Made by a program: the position numbers and the translations under genes | Shown here: positions 51,540 to 60,544 of the stretch, piece by piece | How positions within the stretch are numbered: position 1 is the stretch's first letter | Layout of the letters: every line of letters begins with the position of its first letter | Notes under the pieces: model-generated | Told to the model about the DNA's origin: nothing | Databases searched by the model: none | What the model saw: the letters and a program-made list of their open reading frames with translations, nothing else | NCBI GenBank assembly: GCA_902475535.1 | Contig: CABRZR010000009.1 | Span: forward strand, 1-64,000 | Source: QAMH01 sp900556425 | GTDB taxonomy: Bacteria > Actinomycetota > Coriobacteriia > Coriobacteriales > QAMH01 | Direction: 5' to 3' | DNA length: 64,000 bases

Positions 51540-52382
51540 TTACGTTTGCGCGATCCAGTCGAATATCTCGCGTACGCGCGGCGCAGCGTCCTCGTGCACG
51601 AGCAGGTAGAACGTCTTGGTGGCGGCGGGATGGTCGATGGGGATGCGCACGCGGTCGGGCAGCAGCCCCCGTTGCATGGGGATGTCGGTCACGAAGACCG
51701 GCATCGTTCCGGCCTCGGCTAGACGCGTGAAGACCTCGCGATCCTTCTGAATCACGAAGTGCGAATGCGGCATGAGCCGTCTGTGCATGTCGTGCCAGAT
51801 GCCAATGTCTTCGAGCAGGAGAAAGTCAACGCCGTCGATATCATCGAACGTGACGTACGGGTGCCCGGCGAGTGGGTGGCCGGCCGGCACGGCGATGGAA
51901 AGCGTCTCGGTCATGAGCCGCGCGTTCGCTATCACGGGCAGCAAGAAGGGTTTCTGCGATATGCCGAAGTCGATGCTGCCATCCAGGACGCGACGCTCGA
52001 TTTCCTCCTCGCCCAGCATTTCCGAGTTGAACACGTCGGAGGGAAACCGCTCGACGATGCGCGCCGTCAGGTTCCACAGGGGAGCAGGTGCGCAGGTGCC
52101 GACGCGCAGGGTGCGGGCACGGCGCTGCGCCTCATCGACGGCGTCCTGGAGCAGCTGCACCTCGCGCAGCACGTTTCTGGCGTGCGCGACGGCCGCGCGT
52201 CCTGTCTCGTTGAGACGGACGCTGTTCTTCTGCCGATCGAAGAGTTGGGCGCCGAGTTCTGCCTCGAGTCGTTGAATCGACCGACTGAAAGCCGATTGCG
52301 AGAGGCTGCACGCGTTGGCGGCGGCCGACATGGTGCCGTGCTGCGCGAGCGTCTCGAGTTGTCTAAGCTGGTTGATATCCAT
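51540..52382 (-). CDS. LysR-family transcriptional regulator
   Basis: A 280-residue LysR regulator. The N-terminal winged HTH (MDINQLRQLETLAQHGTMSA, AANACSLSQSAFSRSIQRLE) is followed by the two-lobed ligand domain (LRVGTCAPAPLWNLTARI, IDFGISQKPFL, SIAVPAGHPLAG). AAGGTGA precedes the ATG at 52382. It is divergent from a CMD-cupin pair, which it probably controls. Confidence 0.92.
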   Translation of the reverse strand: MDINQLRQLETLAQHGTMSAAANACSLSQSAFSRSIQRLEAELGAQLFDRQKNSVRLNETGRAAVAHARNVLREVQLLQDAVDEAQRRARTLRVGTCAPAPLWNLTARIVERFPSDVFNSEMLGEEEIERRVLDGSIDFGISQKPFLLPVIANARLMTETLSIAVPAGHPLAGHPYVTFDDIDGVDFLLLEDIGIWHDMHRRLMPHSHFVIQKDREVFTRLAEAGTMPVFVTDIPMQRGLLPDRVRIPIDHPAATKTFYLLVHEDAAPRVREIFDWIAQT

Positions 52383-52430
52383 GAATGTCACCTTGCGTTT
52401 CATGCATAGCAATTTGCATGATGGGAATTG

Positions 52431-52471
52431 TATTTCATGACTACATATACGCACAATTGGGATATGAAATA
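52431..52471. promoter_or_regulatory. inverted repeat in the lysR / CMD divergent region
   Basis: TATTTCAT (52431-52438) and ATGAAATA (52464-52471) are perfect complements 25 bp apart, so they lie on the same face of the helix. Further ATGC-rich repeats lie on both sides. Suitable for a LysR tetramer. Confidence 0.45.
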
Positions 52472-52544
52472 GAACACTGAATTACGTCATTGCATGGTAT
52501 GCATGTCATGTTTAAGAAGGGTCTATGGGCAGAAAGGAAACATC

Positions 52545-52868
52545 ATGGCAGTGAAGCAGACAGCAGGAAGGGACCAGTTGGGCGATTTCGCCCCGCAGTT
52601 CGCACAGCTCAATGACGATGTGCTCTTTGGGGAGGTGTGGTCGCGCGAGGACGAGCTCGACCTCAAGACGCGCTCCATCATCACCGTAACCTGTCTCGTG
52701 AGCAAGGGACTCGTTGACACGTCGTTCCAGTACCATCTGGCAAGTGCCAAGGCAAATGGCGTGACCAAGGAGGAGATGGCGGCAATTCTGACGCAGCTCG
52801 CGTTCTACGCTGGCTGGCCCAATGCCTGGGCGGCGTTTCGCATGGCGAAGGAGGTCTACGATGACTAA
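52545..52868 (+). CDS. carboxymuconolactone decarboxylase-family protein
   Basis: A 107-residue all-helical CMD/AhpD-fold protein (RDQLGDFAPQFAQLNDDVLFGEVWSREDELDLKTRS region, ITVTCLVSKGLVDTSFQYHLASAKANGVTKEEM region). The AhpD CxxC pair is not present; one Cys and one His remain (TCLVSKG, YHLASA). These proteins act as lactone decarboxylases or thiol-peroxidase helpers. AAAGGAAA precedes the ATG at 52545. The next gene overlaps by 8 bp. Confidence 0.87.
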   Translation: MAVKQTAGRDQLGDFAPQFAQLNDDVLFGEVWSREDELDLKTRSIITVTCLVSKGLVDTSFQYHLASAKANGVTKEEMAAILTQLAFYAGWPNAWAAFRMAKEVYDD

Positions 52869-53286
52869 CGCAGATAAGACGGCTGACCCCCTGTTTGGCT
52901 TGGGAAAGCCCAACGATGCGTTTGCGCAGTATTTCATCGGCGAGTCGTTTTTGAATCCCCTGACCGATCCCGAGCAGACGATCTTCCTCGCTAACGTGAG
53001 CTTCGAGCCGGGTTGCCGCAACAACTGGCATATCCACCATGCGGATAAGGGCGGTGGCCAGATCCTCCTGTGCACGGACGGTCGCGGCTGGTGCCAGTTC
53101 TGGGGAGAGGATGCCCGGGAGCTACATCCGGGCGACGTTGTGTTCATCCCCGCGGGCGTCAAACATTGGCATGGCGCGGCAAAGGACAGCTGGTTTTCGC
53201 ACGTGGCCTTCGAGGCACCGGGCGAGGGTTGCTCGAACGAATGGCTCAAACCGGTCGCTGATGCGGAATACGATCTGCTGCCGTAA
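52861..53286 (+). CDS. cupin-domain protein
   Basis: A 141-residue single-domain cupin. Metal ligands are visible in HIHHADKGGGQ (motif 1) and HPGDVVFIPAGVKHWHG (motif 2). It is paired with the CMD protein, an arrangement common for ring or lactone catabolism and carbonyl detoxification. GAAGGAGG lies inside the preceding gene. A LysR protein is encoded divergently. Substrate unknown. Confidence 0.88.
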   Translation: MTNADKTADPLFGLGKPNDAFAQYFIGESFLNPLTDPEQTIFLANVSFEPGCRNNWHIHHADKGGGQILLCTDGRGWCQFWGEDARELHPGDVVFIPAGVKHWHGAAKDSWFSHVAFEAPGEGCSNEWLKPVADAEYDLLP

Positions 53287-53312
53287 AGGTCGGATCCGAT
53301 AACGCTTTAACA

Positions 53313-53345
53313 GGGTCGGAGGCAAAAGTGTCTCCGGCCCTTCTT
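53313..53345 (+). terminator. terminator after the cupin gene
   Basis: GGGTCGGAG (53313-53321) pairs with CTCCGGCCC (53332-53340) with one G-T and is followed by TTCTT. Nothing else stands out in 53346-53556. Confidence 0.8.
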
Positions 53346-53556
53346 GAAAACCCCGGTCTTCTTCGCAACGTTGACCCATCTGAGGCGCTTCACAAGGATT
53401 AGCGTATCTCGCGCGTGGCAACTTCGTTGGGTTTCGTCTCATCGTTGTCGTGCATGAACTTTACCCTTGATTGGAGTAATATTTGCGTTGGGGAGGGTCC
53501 TTGCGTAGGGAAGGCGCAAATCCATCAGCTTGCGTATAAGCCGCGGGGATTGACAT

Positions 53557-55041
53557 TTGTCGGGGGAAACAAAAAAGACGGTCATATGCCTTGTGGGCTT
53601 GGCGTCGCTTTGCGCGATGTTTAGGGCTCCGTTTTTCGGATCCCTGACCGTGGGAATCACTTCGAATTTCTCAGGATTGCGTGTTGTATATGATGCCGCG
53701 CTCATTTTGATTGGGTGCATATTGGCGCTCGTGTCGTTGCAGAGGACCAAGGCCTTGCGCGGGGGCGAGCGATTGGAGGATAGATTCGTTCCCTATGCTG
53801 TCGGCGGTATCCTTGCCGTTGTAGGTGTCGTTGCCAACAGTGCGGGAAGGTCACTTGGTGTAACGGCTGACGTGTTTTATGTCGTGAGTATTATCATCCT
53901 TTGCATCGGCTTTGCGGCTCTTGTGGTTGGATGGTTTCGCGTGCTCGTGGGATTATCCAAAGACAAGATCACCGTCATGGTAACAGGCGCCTTTGTGGTG
54001 AGTCATGTATTTGGTCTGTTTGATATGTTTCCGCGCGAATGGGCGTCGATGCTCAGCTTGTCGTATCCGCTGCTCGCATTGGTTTGCCTGTATCTGCTGA
54101 GAAACGTGCCTGCTTGCCAACCTGTACGCGGACCAGAACCGCTTCTTCGGAGTGATTACCTGCGCGTAGTTCAGATATGCACCATGATCTTGATCTTTGC
54201 TGAGCTGCTTTGCGGTGCCTTTCTGCGCAGTCGTTGGGCTCATGGGGGAGTGAACTATGCGCCGAATCCGAGGACAATCTATTCGTACCTCGTATCTCTT
54301 GGCGTTGGCTTAGTGTTTCTCTGCATCGCATGGCGTTCGAAGACGACCTCGGGATGTACTCTGGTCATAGGCTCTATCGGTCTTGTTGGATTCGTCGTGT
54401 TTGTCGTTTTGTTCTCCCTCGTTCCGCCACAGTCATTTTCGATGTTTGTCACGGCTCTATACTCGGCGCTGCTTGTATATTCCATGGCGCTTATAAGTCT
54501 CTGGGGCATAGATGGCAAGCACTCGTTCATCTCTTGTGCGGCGGTTTTTCTTGTGATGTTTGGCGGTACTGCGGGCATTACCTCTTCGATAATCCCGGCT
54601 ATCCTTGTCTATCTTCAGCTTACACCTGCCGATTTCCTGGCTCCTGTGGGCGCCGCGGCAGGACTCGTCATATCTTTAGGTATGTGCGTTGTGCTCTTTG
54701 TGATGATTGTCGTTAATCGCAGACTCTTCATGAACAAGCTTGACCAAAACGAGAGTGCGTTTGATGATGATGTGACGGCGCAGCTAAGATACGAGCTCTC
54801 CTCTGATGAGCGTCACGAATATGCCATGGACATGATTGCAGCTCGATACGCTTTAACGGAGCGCGAGCGTGAAACGGCATCGCTCATGGCGCGAGGCTAC
54901 ACCGCCAAACACGTTGCAGAAAAGCTGACGGCAGCTGTTAGTACTGTCAAGGGATACAGCAAGAGCATCTACCGCAAGATGGGCATTCACCGAAAAGACG
55001 AGTTGATCGAAATCGTCAAAGAGACAAAGAAGCAGGTCTAG
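53557..55041 (+). CDS. polytopic membrane protein with C-terminal LuxR HTH
   Basis: A 494-residue regulator with about twelve TM helices (residues 1-410) and a cytoplasmic LuxR/GerE helix-turn-helix (LTERERETASLMARGYTAKH, VAEKLTAAVSTVKGYSKSIYRKMGIHRKDELIEIV). This architecture is frequent in Eggerthellaceae and related Coriobacteriia, where these proteins often sit beside the genes they control. It has no kinase or receiver domain, so it probably senses a ligand in or across the membrane. The TTG start has no ribosome-binding site; the next in-frame ATG (53617) would cut TM1. The esterase gene follows. Confidence 0.85.
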   Translation: MSGETKKTVICLVGLASLCAMFRAPFFGSLTVGITSNFSGLRVVYDAALILIGCILALVSLQRTKALRGGERLEDRFVPYAVGGILAVVGVVANSAGRSLGVTADVFYVVSIIILCIGFAALVVGWFRVLVGLSKDKITVMVTGAFVVSHVFGLFDMFPREWASMLSLSYPLLALVCLYLLRNVPACQPVRGPEPLLRSDYLRVVQICTMILIFAELLCGAFLRSRWAHGGVNYAPNPRTIYSYLVSLGVGLVFLCIAWRSKTTSGCTLVIGSIGLVGFVVFVVLFSLVPPQSFSMFVTALYSALLVYSMALISLWGIDGKHSFISCAAVFLVMFGGTAGITSSIIPAILVYLQLTPADFLAPVGAAAGLVISLGMCVVLFVMIVVNRRLFMNKLDQNESAFDDDVTAQLRYELSSDERHEYAMDMIAARYALTERERETASLMARGYTAKHVAEKLTAAVSTVKGYSKSIYRKMGIHRKDELIEIVKETKKQV

Positions 55042-55235
55042 GCCACCCTATCCAACCTTCCATCCCATTACCCACCTTTCGTGGGGAGACAATCATTCGC
55101 CCACTTCATACCGTGTCGGGAAAGTCGCGTGCGTCGTGCGCGCGGCCTGCCGTGAGCCTGCATGGACTTTCGGCTGTCACTTTGGGGAGGGAGAAATCGT
55201 GTGTACGTCAATACTTTTCATGGGAGGGAGACATA

Positions 55236-57860
55236 ATGGGTAAACCAAAGCACTTTGGTTTCGCGAGAAAGACCATGGCCTGCGTCATGGCGGCGTCAAT
55301 GCTCACGCTGGTCACCGTGCCGGCTAGCGTCGCCATCGCGGACAACGGTGCCGCCGACACCGAGACGCAGGCGATGTATCGTCTGTACAATCCCAATTCC
55401 GGCGAGCACTTCTACACCGCCAGCGATGTGGAGAAGGATGCCACCGTCGCTGCCGGCTGGAATTACGAGGGCATCGGCTGGCATGCGCCAGTAACTTCCG
55501 AGACGCCCGTGTACAGGGTGTATTCGGGCACCGATCACCATTACACCAAGGATGCCGGCGAGCGTGACGCTCTCGTGCAGCTTGGCTGGAAGGATGAGGG
55601 CACCAGCTTCTATTCCGACGACCAGGAGCGTGTGCCTCTCTACAGGCAGTTCAACCCCAACGTAGATCCCAATGCAGCAACGAATAATGCCGGATCCCAC
55701 AACTACACCACGAGCCTCGATGAGCACTCTCGTCTTGTGAGCATCGGCTGGAACGACGAGGGCATCGGTTGGTATGGTGTAAGTGGCGCTGAAGCACCCA
55801 TCGTGCCGGTGGATCCGTTCAACACGGGCGTGGTAGACCCCTCGAAGGCAGCCATTGGCGAGGACACTCCCGGTTTGGTTTCGCTTGAGGATGCCAATAG
55901 TTACAACCAGCTCGAGTTCACTGAGGCGGACAGAAATAATGACGTTACCGTCAGCCAGGAGATCATTCCGTATCTCCATACGAGCCAGTACGGCGCCCCC
56001 GTCGATCTCAAGATCGAGCTGCTGACGCCGTCTACGGCTAAGAACGGCGAGACGCCGCTCCTCGTGTGGATCAATGGCGGTGGCTTCACCAGCTCCAATC
56101 CCGCGAGCAATTTCGAGACGCGCCTTACGCTCGCCAAGTCTGGCTACGTCGTTGCATCCGTGCAGCATCGCGTTGGTCCCAGCGTGACCTTCCCCGGTCC
56201 GCTCCAGGACATCAAGGCGGGCATTCGCTTCCTGAAGGCCAGCTCCAAGACCGAGCCGAACAAGTATAAGTTTGACCCGACCAAGGTTGCCGTTGCTGGT
56301 AACTCCTCAGGCGGCTATTGGTCCACGATGGTTGGCGTTACGAGCAATCTGGATAAGATTCAATATCCCAATAGCCGAACCGGCGAGATGCAGGACGTCG
56401 CGCTTGATGTGGGCGCGAATCTTGACGAGTCTTCTGCTGTCAACGCCGTCATCGACTTTTATGGTGTCTCTGATCTCACCATCATCGGTGCAGGTCTGGC
56501 TCAGGAACTGCAAGACAGCCATAAGTCCGCGGCTACCACTGAGGCGCTTCTGCTCAACGGCGCGGGCGCTGGCGCGGCGAAGCCTGGCGTGTTTGACCCC
56601 TCGATGAACGACAAGGTCGCCGCCGCGAGCCCCTTCAGCTACATCAACGCGAACACGGTTCCGTTCCTCATGTTCCATGGTACGGCCGACACGCTCGTGT
56701 CTCCGGTTGCCACCAAGATGCTCCAGAATCGCCTTAACGACGCTGGCGTTCATACCGAGCGCTATGTTGTCGAGGGCGCGGGCCACGGTGGCAAACAGTT
56801 CGAGCAGGGTGCCACGATTGAGCGTGTCGTTAACTTCCTGAACACCTATGGTACGACGGCTGTTACCACTGCCGTGCCGACTGTCGATTTGGCCAAGGGC
56901 ACCGAGGCTTACAAGGCCGAGGATCTTCCGACGCTTGCGGACGCTACGGCTGGCGGCGAGAATATCGCTACTGATCCCAATCACTGGACCATTAACGAGA
57001 CTACTGAGATCGGTTACAAGGCAATCAGCGAGAAGGGCGTCTACAAGAACCTGCGTATGACCATCCTTCAGCCCTCCAAGGGCAGGGATGATGGTCCGCG
57101 ACCGGTACTCTACATTGCCGCATGCGGTGGCTTCAGCTCTTCGAATGCGGATGCGATGAGGTATCTGCGTTATGCCGAGCGTGGCTACGTTGTTGCGGTT
57201 GCCGAGATTCGCGTCATCCCTGCGACGACTAATCCTGGTCCCCTTCAGGATGCTAAGGCGGGTATCAGGTGGCTGCGTGCCCATGCGGATACGTACAACA
57301 TCGATCCGGATTGCATCATTGCAACCGGTACCTCTGCGGGTGGCTATATGGCCTCCATGCTGGGCGTTTTGGGCAATACCACGAAGTTTGACGACAACAT
57401 TCAGTTCGATGTTGGCGACAACCTTGAGTACAGCTCTGCGGTCCAGGGCGTCGTTGACATGTACGGCGTGTCCGACCTCACGCTCATCGGAGCCGGTACG
57501 GGTCTGATTGGCGATCACCAGTCCGAGGCCAACACCGAGGCCATGCTCATCAACGGCACGGCCTTCGGCCAGAACCCCGGCGGCTCGGTGTTCAGCAATC
57601 TTGACAAGACGGCTAAGTTCAGCCCGTTCACCTATCTTGACGCGGACGATCCGTCCATCCTGAGCTTCCATGGCACCACTGATACGCTCGTCTCGCCCAT
57701 CTCCACCATGGAGCTCTACAAGCGCTCCAAGGAGCTGGGTGCCGATTCCGAGCGTTACGCGATTGTCGGTGCATCTCACGGTGGATGGCAGTTCAGCACC
57801 AAGAAGGTTAACGATATTATCGATGCTTACATGGATGGTATTGTTGCTGCGAACAAGTAG
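55236..57860 (+). CDS. secreted protein with three DUF5648 repeats and two tandem esterase domains
   Basis: An 874-residue secreted enzyme. Signal peptide 1 to about 35 (MACVMAASMLTLVTVPASVA). Three DUF5648-type repeats at about 45-190 (YRLYNPNSGEHFYTAS, VYRVYSGTDHHYT, YRQFNPN...HNYTTS, each closing with GWxxEGxxW). Alpha/beta-hydrolase domain 1 has oxyanion WINGGGF, nucleophile Ser357 in GNSSGG, acid HGTADTLV and His in GAGHGG. Domain 2 has AACGGF, Ser700 in GTSAGG, HGTTDTLV and ASHGG. Both triads are complete. No cell-wall anchor is seen. GGGAGGG precedes the ATG. Substrates (lipid or acylated glycan) are unknown. Confidence 0.85.
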   Translation: MGKPKHFGFARKTMACVMAASMLTLVTVPASVAIADNGAADTETQAMYRLYNPNSGEHFYTASDVEKDATVAAGWNYEGIGWHAPVTSETPVYRVYSGTDHHYTKDAGERDALVQLGWKDEGTSFYSDDQERVPLYRQFNPNVDPNAATNNAGSHNYTTSLDEHSRLVSIGWNDEGIGWYGVSGAEAPIVPVDPFNTGVVDPSKAAIGEDTPGLVSLEDANSYNQLEFTEADRNNDVTVSQEIIPYLHTSQYGAPVDLKIELLTPSTAKNGETPLLVWINGGGFTSSNPASNFETRLTLAKSGYVVASVQHRVGPSVTFPGPLQDIKAGIRFLKASSKTEPNKYKFDPTKVAVAGNSSGGYWSTMVGVTSNLDKIQYPNSRTGEMQDVALDVGANLDESSAVNAVIDFYGVSDLTIIGAGLAQELQDSHKSAATTEALLLNGAGAGAAKPGVFDPSMNDKVAAASPFSYINANTVPFLMFHGTADTLVSPVATKMLQNRLNDAGVHTERYVVEGAGHGGKQFEQGATIERVVNFLNTYGTTAVTTAVPTVDLAKGTEAYKAEDLPTLADATAGGENIATDPNHWTINETTEIGYKAISEKGVYKNLRMTILQPSKGRDDGPRPVLYIAACGGFSSSNADAMRYLRYAERGYVVAVAEIRVIPATTNPGPLQDAKAGIRWLRAHADTYNIDPDCIIATGTSAGGYMASMLGVLGNTTKFDDNIQFDVGDNLEYSSAVQGVVDMYGVSDLTLIGAGTGLIGDHQSEANTEAMLINGTAFGQNPGGSVFSNLDKTAKFSPFTYLDADDPSILSFHGTTDTLVSPISTMELYKRSKELGADSERYAIVGASHGGWQFSTKKVNDIIDAYMDGIVAANK

Positions 57861-57889
57861 CAGGCATTAGCTTCTTCCCCCCGAAGCGA

Positions 57890-57920
57890 GGGGCCGTGGC
57901 ATAACGCCGCGGCCCCTTTT
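57890..57920 (+). terminator. terminator after the double esterase gene
   Basis: GGGGCCGTGGC (57890-57900) pairs with GCCGCGGCCCC (57906-57916) with one G-T across ATAAC and is followed by TTTT. Confidence 0.9.
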
Positions 57921-57932
57921 GCATTGCCCTGT

Positions 57933-58046
57933 CTGTCATTTCGAGCGAGCGAAGCGCTTTCCTGTCATTTCAACCAAAGGCGCGTAGCCCCTCCCATTGT
58001 CATTTCGACCGGAGGCGCGTAGCGCCGTAGTGGAGAAATCTCTCCC
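57933..58046. repeat. dispersed TGTCATTTCGAGCGGAG repeat, copy 3 (diverged)
   Basis: Three degenerate units start with TGTCATTTC, one with GAGCGAGCGAAGCG and two with the variant CGACC/CAACC...GGCGCGTAG, followed by GTGGAGAAATCTCTCCC. It lies between convergent genes, as in the other copies. Confidence 0.75.
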
Positions 58047-59537
58047 TTAGCACGTTCTCCTCACCGCTTCACGCCAGCCACGGAGGAGCTCGTTGGCGTA
58101 GGCCGACCGCATCTGCGGATCGAAGATGCTGTCCGTCGTGCGCATGGCGCGCAGCTCTTCGGTGCCATTCCAGAACCCGTTGGTGAGCCCCGCCAGATAT
58201 GCCGCACCGAGTGCCGTTGACTCGATGTTCATGGGCCGGTGAATCTGCGTCTGCAAGATGTCGCTTTGGAACTGCATGAGAAAATCGTTTGCCGAGGCGC
58301 CGCCATCAACGTTGAGCTGCCTGATCTTGAGGCCCGCATCTGCTTGCATGGCAACGGCGAGGTCGTATACCTGGTATGCGAGCGCCTCGAGTGCCGCACG
58401 GGCGATGTGCGCACGTCCGGCTCCGCGCGTGAGTCCGTAGATGGCGCCACGTGCGTCGGGTTCCCAATGGGGAGCGCCGAGGCCCGTAAACGCGGGGACA
58501 ATGTAGACGCCGCCCGTGTCGGGGATGCTCTCGGCGAGTTGTTGCGTCTCGGCGGGAGTCTGTGCGATGCCAAGCTCGTCGATGAGCCATTGGATGAGCG
58601 CACCTGCCATGAAGACGCTGCCTTCGAGGGCGTATTCGGTGTGCGTCACGCTGGGGGCAGACGCCGCAATGGTCGTGACGAGACCATTTCTCGACGTAAC
58701 GGGCGTGTCACCCGTATGTAGCAGCAGAAAGCAGCCTGTGCCGTAGGTGTTCTTGGCTTGGCCCGCTTCGAAGCAGCATTGCCCGAAGAGTGCCGCTTGC
58801 TGGTCGCCCGCAACGCCGCATATGGGAATGCCGGCGGGGATGTTCGGATAGTCGGTCTCGCCGAAGAAGCTCGCGCTCGGACGCACTTCGGGCATCATGC
58901 GCTCAGGAATGTCGAAAAGCTCGAGCAGGCTCTTGTCCCAGCAACCCTTGTGTATGTCGTAGAGCATGGTGCGGCTCGCGTTGGTGACGTCGGTTGCGTG
59001 CACTTTGCGGCCCGTGAGGTTCCAGATGAGCCAACAGTCGACAGTGCCAAAGAGCAGCTGGCCCTTTTCGGCAAGCTTGCGTGCGCCTGGCACGTTATCG
59101 AGAAGCCACTTGATCTTGCTCGCCGAGAAGTATGCGTCTGGATGCAGGCCGGTGACGAGCTCGATTTTGTCGCATACGGCTAGGTCCGAGCAGAGGTCGG
59201 CAATGATGGGGGCGGTACGACGGCATTGCCACACGATTGCGTTTGCAATGGGGCGGCCCGTCTCGCGATCCCATACGATCGTGGTCTCTCGCTGGTTGGT
59301 GATGCCGATGCTGTCGATGTCTTTTGCTTCCAGCGCATGACATGTGATCAGATCGGTCATCGAACCCAATTGCGAGAAGATGATCTCCTGGGGGTTTTGC
59401 TCCACCCATCCCGGCTGTGGGTATATCTGGGGAAACTTGCGCTGGATGGAGTCGACCGAGCGGCCTTCATGGTCGATGAGGACGGAGCGCGAGGAAGTCG
59501 TGCCCTGGTCGAGCGAGATGACGTATTTTCCGGTCAT
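58047..59537 (-). CDS. glpK: glycerol kinase
   Basis: A 496-residue FGGY-family kinase phosphorylating glycerol to sn-glycerol 3-phosphate. The ATP-binding LDQGTTSSRSV, the substrate-site ITNQRETTIVWD, GVAGDQQAALFGQ and NTYGTGCFLL, and the signature GLGAPHWEPDARG are all present at normal spacing. Its ATG overlaps the stop of the lipase gene by 4 bp, so the two are coupled. Confidence 0.97.
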   Translation of the reverse strand: MTGKYVISLDQGTTSSRSVLIDHEGRSVDSIQRKFPQIYPQPGWVEQNPQEIIFSQLGSMTDLITCHALEAKDIDSIGITNQRETTIVWDRETGRPIANAIVWQCRRTAPIIADLCSDLAVCDKIELVTGLHPDAYFSASKIKWLLDNVPGARKLAEKGQLLFGTVDCWLIWNLTGRKVHATDVTNASRTMLYDIHKGCWDKSLLELFDIPERMMPEVRPSASFFGETDYPNIPAGIPICGVAGDQQAALFGQCCFEAGQAKNTYGTGCFLLLHTGDTPVTSRNGLVTTIAASAPSVTHTEYALEGSVFMAGALIQWLIDELGIAQTPAETQQLAESIPDTGGVYIVPAFTGLGAPHWEPDARGAIYGLTRGAGRAHIARAALEALAYQVYDLAVAMQADAGLKIRQLNVDGGASANDFLMQFQSDILQTQIHRPMNIESTALGAAYLAGLTNGFWNGTEELRAMRTTDSIFDPQMRSAYANELLRGWREAVRRTC

Positions 59538-60496
59538 TTGCTGCCTCCATCCACATGCTTTTCAAGCCATGCGGCGACGTCATCATATACGCGCATGTGG
59601 TCGTCCTCGTTCAAGATCTCGTGGCGCATGCCCGCGTATATCTCGACTTCGACATCCTGCACGCCGGCTTTTTGCATCATGGCGGCGACTTTTCTGACGC
59701 CTTCGCCCATGGAGCCCACGGGATCTTCGGCGCCGGCGATGAAGAGCAGGGGGAGCCCGTGCGGCACGGCCTGTATGGTCGCGGGCGAGCACGCTTCCTT
59801 GGTGAGCGCCGTGAGCGTCGCGTAGCCGCCGGCGGGGAACATGAAGCCGGATTTGTCATCGGCAAGGTAGCGATCGACGTTCTCCTGGCTGGCAGAGATC
59901 CAATCTGCCTCGGTGCGCGCATCATCGATGACCTTGTTGAAGGCGCCGACGCCCATGTAATCCAACAGCTTGCTCTTGTAGTTCTTGCCACGGATGGCGG
60001 ACATGGCACGCGCGAGCGCATTTCCCGCCTTCGATACCACAGGAGGGATGTAGCCCGTGCCACAGAGTATGGCACCGGCCAGGCCTTCGCCATGGCGTGC
60101 GATGTAATCGCGCATGATGTAGCTCCCCATCGAATGACCAAAGACGAAGTAGGGGAGTCCCGCTGGGGTGCGCGCCAGCATGAGCGAGCGCATGCGATGC
60201 ACATCCTCGATAAGGTGATTCGCGCCGTTGCGGGGGTCGAAGCCGCCCCAAGGCACATTGCCCGAGACGCTGTCGCCATGGGCGAGGTGGTCGTAGCCGC
60301 CAACGATGAAGCCCTTGCTTGCCAGGAAGCGCGCGAAGTCATCATAGCGCTCGATGTGCTCGGCCATGCCATGGGCGATTTGCACGATGCCACGTGGTTT
60401 CGCGCAGCTTTCATCGCGCCAGATGTAGCCGTGTATGGTTGTTTCGGTATCGGTGCTTGCAAACGAGATGGGCTCTTGCATGATGCTGTCAGTCAT
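59534..60496 (-). CDS. monoacylglycerol lipase-like alpha/beta hydrolase
   Basis: A 320-residue serine hydrolase of the Hydrolase_4/MAGL type. It contains IVQIAHGMAEHIERYDDFARFL, the nucleophile elbow FGHSMGS, the acid in FIAGAEDPVG and the His in AGMRHEILNE. It should release glycerol from monoacylglycerols. GAGGAGGC precedes the ATG at 60496; the same frame stays open far upstream but that part is antisense to the flippase gene and is not coding. Overlap with glpK (ATGA) ties lipid cleavage to glycerol use. Confidence 0.88.
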   Translation of the reverse strand: MTDSIMQEPISFASTDTETTIHGYIWRDESCAKPRGIVQIAHGMAEHIERYDDFARFLASKGFIVGGYDHLAHGDSVSGNVPWGGFDPRNGANHLIEDVHRMRSLMLARTPAGLPYFVFGHSMGSYIMRDYIARHGEGLAGAILCGTGYIPPVVSKAGNALARAMSAIRGKNYKSKLLDYMGVGAFNKVIDDARTEADWISASQENVDRYLADDKSGFMFPAGGYATLTALTKEACSPATIQAVPHGLPLLFIAGAEDPVGSMGEGVRKVAAMMQKAGVQDVEVEIYAGMRHEILNEDDHMRVYDDVAAWLEKHVDGGSK

Positions 60497-60532
60497 GGTG
60501 CCTCCTCGGGTGACGTTCGATGTGTGCAATAT

Positions 60533-60538
60533 TATAAT
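60533..60538 (+). promoter_or_regulatory. TATAAT box of a leaderless promoter for the flippase
   Basis: A perfect TATAAT ends 6 bp before the ATG at 60545, with CGCGCT between and no ribosome-binding site. Confidence 0.6.
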
Positions 60539-60544
60539 CGCGCT

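Noticed and set aside
59555..60544. N-terminal extension of the flippase frame on the plus strand
   Set aside because: It is antisense to the lipase gene, and a leaderless promoter places the true start at 60545.
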